Below are positions 7,701 through 8,902 of a DNA stretch of 8,902 bases, in pieces (position 1 is the stretch's first letter; every line of letters starts with the position of its first letter). Source of the DNA: JAXGPP01 sp964436865 (GTDB lineage: Bacteria > Planctomycetota > Planctomycetia > Pirellulales > Thermoguttaceae); contig CAYTFK010000294.1 in NCBI GenBank assembly GCA_964436865.1, positions 1 through 8,902 of the forward strand, given 5' to 3'. Under the pieces are notes generated by a model. That model saw nothing but the letters and a program-made list of their open reading frames with translations. It was not told the origin of the DNA and did no database searches. The position numbers were made by a program, and so were the translations under genes.

Positions 7701-8902
7701 NNNNNNNNNNNNNNNNNNNNNNNNNNNNNNNNNNNNNNNNNNNNNNNNNNNNNNNNNNNNNNNNNNNNNNNNNNNNNNNNNNNNNNNNNNNTGTCGCCCG
7801 GGCCACCCTGGCCGCCGACGAGGATCTTGCCGTCGGGCAGAATGGTCACGGCCAAGGCCGAATCGCTCGCGCCGCCAAAATCGGTGCAGACGCGACCCTC
7901 GGTCCCGAAATCAGGGTCGAACTCGCCCGTCGGCAGATAGCGAGCCAAGGCGAAGTCCGAGTTGCTGGCAGAACTGTAGTACCAGCCCACGGCGACGATC
8001 TTGCCATCGGGCTGGATCGCCACGTCGATGGCGGCCTCTCCGCCGTCGCCGCTGTCGCCGAATACCGGTTCAAAGTCGCTCACCAACTTGCCGCCCGAGC
8101 CGAACGTCGGGTCAAGCGTTCCGGCAGATAGTGGCAACACCGCCGCAATTACCGCGGCGTCGGCCGTATCAATGCCGCCATCGCCGTCGCTCAGTGTCAG
8201 ATGCACGTGATAGGCCGGGCGAGTCCTCAGGTAGTGATGCGTCCGGCTGAATGTCTCCATGCCCGAGGCAAACGCGATGGTTTCTGGCGCCCCTTCACCC
8301 CAATCAATCGTGAGCTCAAGACTGTCCCCGGAACCGGGATCAAAGAACTGACCGGAAAGTGTAACCTCGCCCTGGGCATTGAACGGCGTGATGGCGACAT
8401 TACTCAACTGCGGCGGCGCGTTCTCGACCAGGATCGGCGCCAGCCCCGCGGTTGCGATGATCCCGCTCTCGGTCAACAGGTGCACCAGGATGCTGCGAGA
8501 CGCATTGCCGTCGGCGTACGTGTGCTTGAGTTTCACTGGTGCGGCGAGCCGCTGCCAGGCTCCGTCACCCCACTCGACAATGAAACCTTGAATGGCGGGC
8601 AGTGGATCGCCGCCGGGATCGAACACCGCGCCAAGTTGGATCTCGACCGGGCTCCCCTCCTGGACGCTGGCCGGGCAGAGCACCTGGACTCGCGGCCCAA
8701 CGTCGAGCACCTTGACCGTCCGCCCGGCGACGCCGGGATAGAAGCCGTCTTCGTCTTCAAGATCAACGCGGATCTTGTGCTGCGCCGGCCCACGGGGATA
8801 GACGTGCGTGATTGAGCCGGGCGCCGCGTGCCGCGTGACCGGTGTCCCGTCGCCCCAGTCGATCGCAACCTCGGCCAAATCCTTCCCCGGATCGACGATC
8901 GA
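4759..8902 (-). CDS. Giant PKD / delta-60 / RTX surface protein, 5' end outside the window
   Basis: The gene enters from the right edge in progress and ends at TGA 4761-4759. At least 1,346 codons are visible, split by a 100-N gap. From N to C: three PKD/Ig-like domains (about 8902-8707, 8706-8420, 8420-8140) with DWGDG, EWGDG and DWGEG motifs; a delta-60 repeat block (8122-7060); an Ig-like domain with a PLNDRFRLEIDGD segment (about 7050-6670); a domain with SPVELLV-like CPVDLEIVDDLGRVV and NEIPGATY (about 6670-6330); an HYR-like domain starting VDRTPPVISL (about 6330-6010); a canonical PKD with FWWDFGDG and DGIYTVTLAVDD (about 6008-5755); a degenerate PKD (about 5755-5480); six RTX nonapeptides (5232-5065); and a C-terminal tail with DWFFANL near the end. 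Such proteins are secreted or cell-surface adhesins/matrix proteins; RTX units bind calcium. The tail resembles planctomycete family C-termini, including the FDA...AL..I..EW helix between RTX blocks. Substrate and partner are unknown. I treat both sides of the gap as one gene because repeat type and strand match. Confidence 0.85.
5065..5232 (-). repeat. RTX calcium-binding nonapeptide repeats (six units of 27 bp)
   Basis: 168 bp encode exactly 56 residues: GDVGNDHLK, GGAGDDVIL, GGPGDDLLI, GGPGRDLLI, GGSGVDRLL, GGGGDDILI and a final GG. This is the G-G-x-G-x-D-x-U-x hemolysin-type repeat, which folds into a calcium-loaded beta-roll. A partial unit (WLLGGAARDWFF) recurs near the C-terminus. The first and fifth units deviate at some positions, while the middle ones are near-consensus. 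Confidence 0.9.
7323..7357. repeat. 35-bp exact direct repeat, copy 1
   Basis: These 35 bases are identical to 7993-8027 and in the same orientation, offset by exactly 670 bp. They encode the DVAIQPDGKIV core of a delta-60 unit. Exact identity at DNA level exceeds what the protein motif requires, which suggests recent duplication or conversion. Confidence 0.85.
7692..7791. other. Scaffold gap of 100 Ns inside the surface-protein gene
   Basis: Exactly 100 Ns, the usual placeholder for unknown length. Left-side codons and right-side codons are in different frames as printed. One leftover base on the right (7792) and two on the left (7690-7691) mean the true gap must be a multiple of 3 for one continuous gene. 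The flanks already supply DGKILVGGQGGPGD and TTAHRYCFAVARY, which together nearly complete one delta-60 unit. The missing piece may therefore be very short, or a whole number of repeat units. Confidence 0.95.
7993..8027. repeat. 35-bp exact direct repeat, copy 2
   Basis: Partner of 7323-7357. The two copies flank the 100-N gap, so a short-read assembler could have broken here, especially if a further copy lies in the missing sequence. Confidence 0.85.

Larger units (their letters stand above)
7060..8122 (-). repeat. Delta-60 repeat block, about five visible units
   Basis: The translated repeat has the pattern L-D-x-x-F-G-x-x-G, then A-x-x-V-A-x-Q-P-D-G-K-I-V-V-x-G, then D-F-A-L-A-R-Y. Five LDxxFG-type elements (DPTFG, DPDFG, DPEFG, DTSFG, DTAFG) and five QPDGKI-type elements (the last degenerate, QADNNI) are visible. 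These are beta-propeller-like repeats typical of large secreted bacterial proteins. The block contains the scaffold gap, so the true copy number may be higher. Confidence 0.85.

Overview
The window looks like a piece of a planctomycete genome, probably Pirellulales, from a draft or metagenome assembly. The evidence is the high GC, twin-arginine leaders of the NRRxFL/TRRxFL type, an exported carbohydrate-active gene set, and a giant surface protein. That protein joins PKD domains, delta-60 repeats and RTX nonapeptides to a C-terminal tail (WFFANL, then a DLDWI-type ending) that I recognise from planctomycete secreted proteins. The lineage is my inference from family knowledge; there is no rRNA or marker gene here.

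Left half, plus strand (235-3348). The stretch starts with the last ~64 codons of a GH16-type glucanase/lectin domain that has no start or catalytic part. Three tightly spaced, co-directional genes for exported proteins follow: a divergent GH29 (alpha-L-fucosidase-like) protein, a secreted protein of the inosine/uridine nucleoside hydrolase superfamily, and a NodB-type (CE4) polysaccharide deacetylase. Gaps are 26-39 bp, so this reads as one operon. Together they suggest breakdown of a decorated polysaccharide or glycan outside the cytoplasmic membrane; the substrate cannot be told.

Right half, minus strand (8902-3209). A very large surface protein gene enters from the right edge already in progress and stops at 4759. 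It contains a 100-N scaffold gap inside its delta-60 repeats. About 460 bp of apparently non-coding DNA follows, then a FadL/OMPP1-type outer-membrane porin gene. The porin loses its family sequence at about 3350 and runs on through the antisense of the deacetylase gene.

The most notable structural feature is the convergent meeting at 3346-3352. The deacetylase stop codon falls where the porin family sequence breaks off, with no intergenic space. With the GH16 fragment at the left, this suggests deletion/rearrangement or assembly chimerism. I see no CRISPR array, tRNA, rRNA, integrase, transposase or defence system. I do not see a clearly new biological system; the best candidate for novelty is the three-gene exported hydrolase operon.
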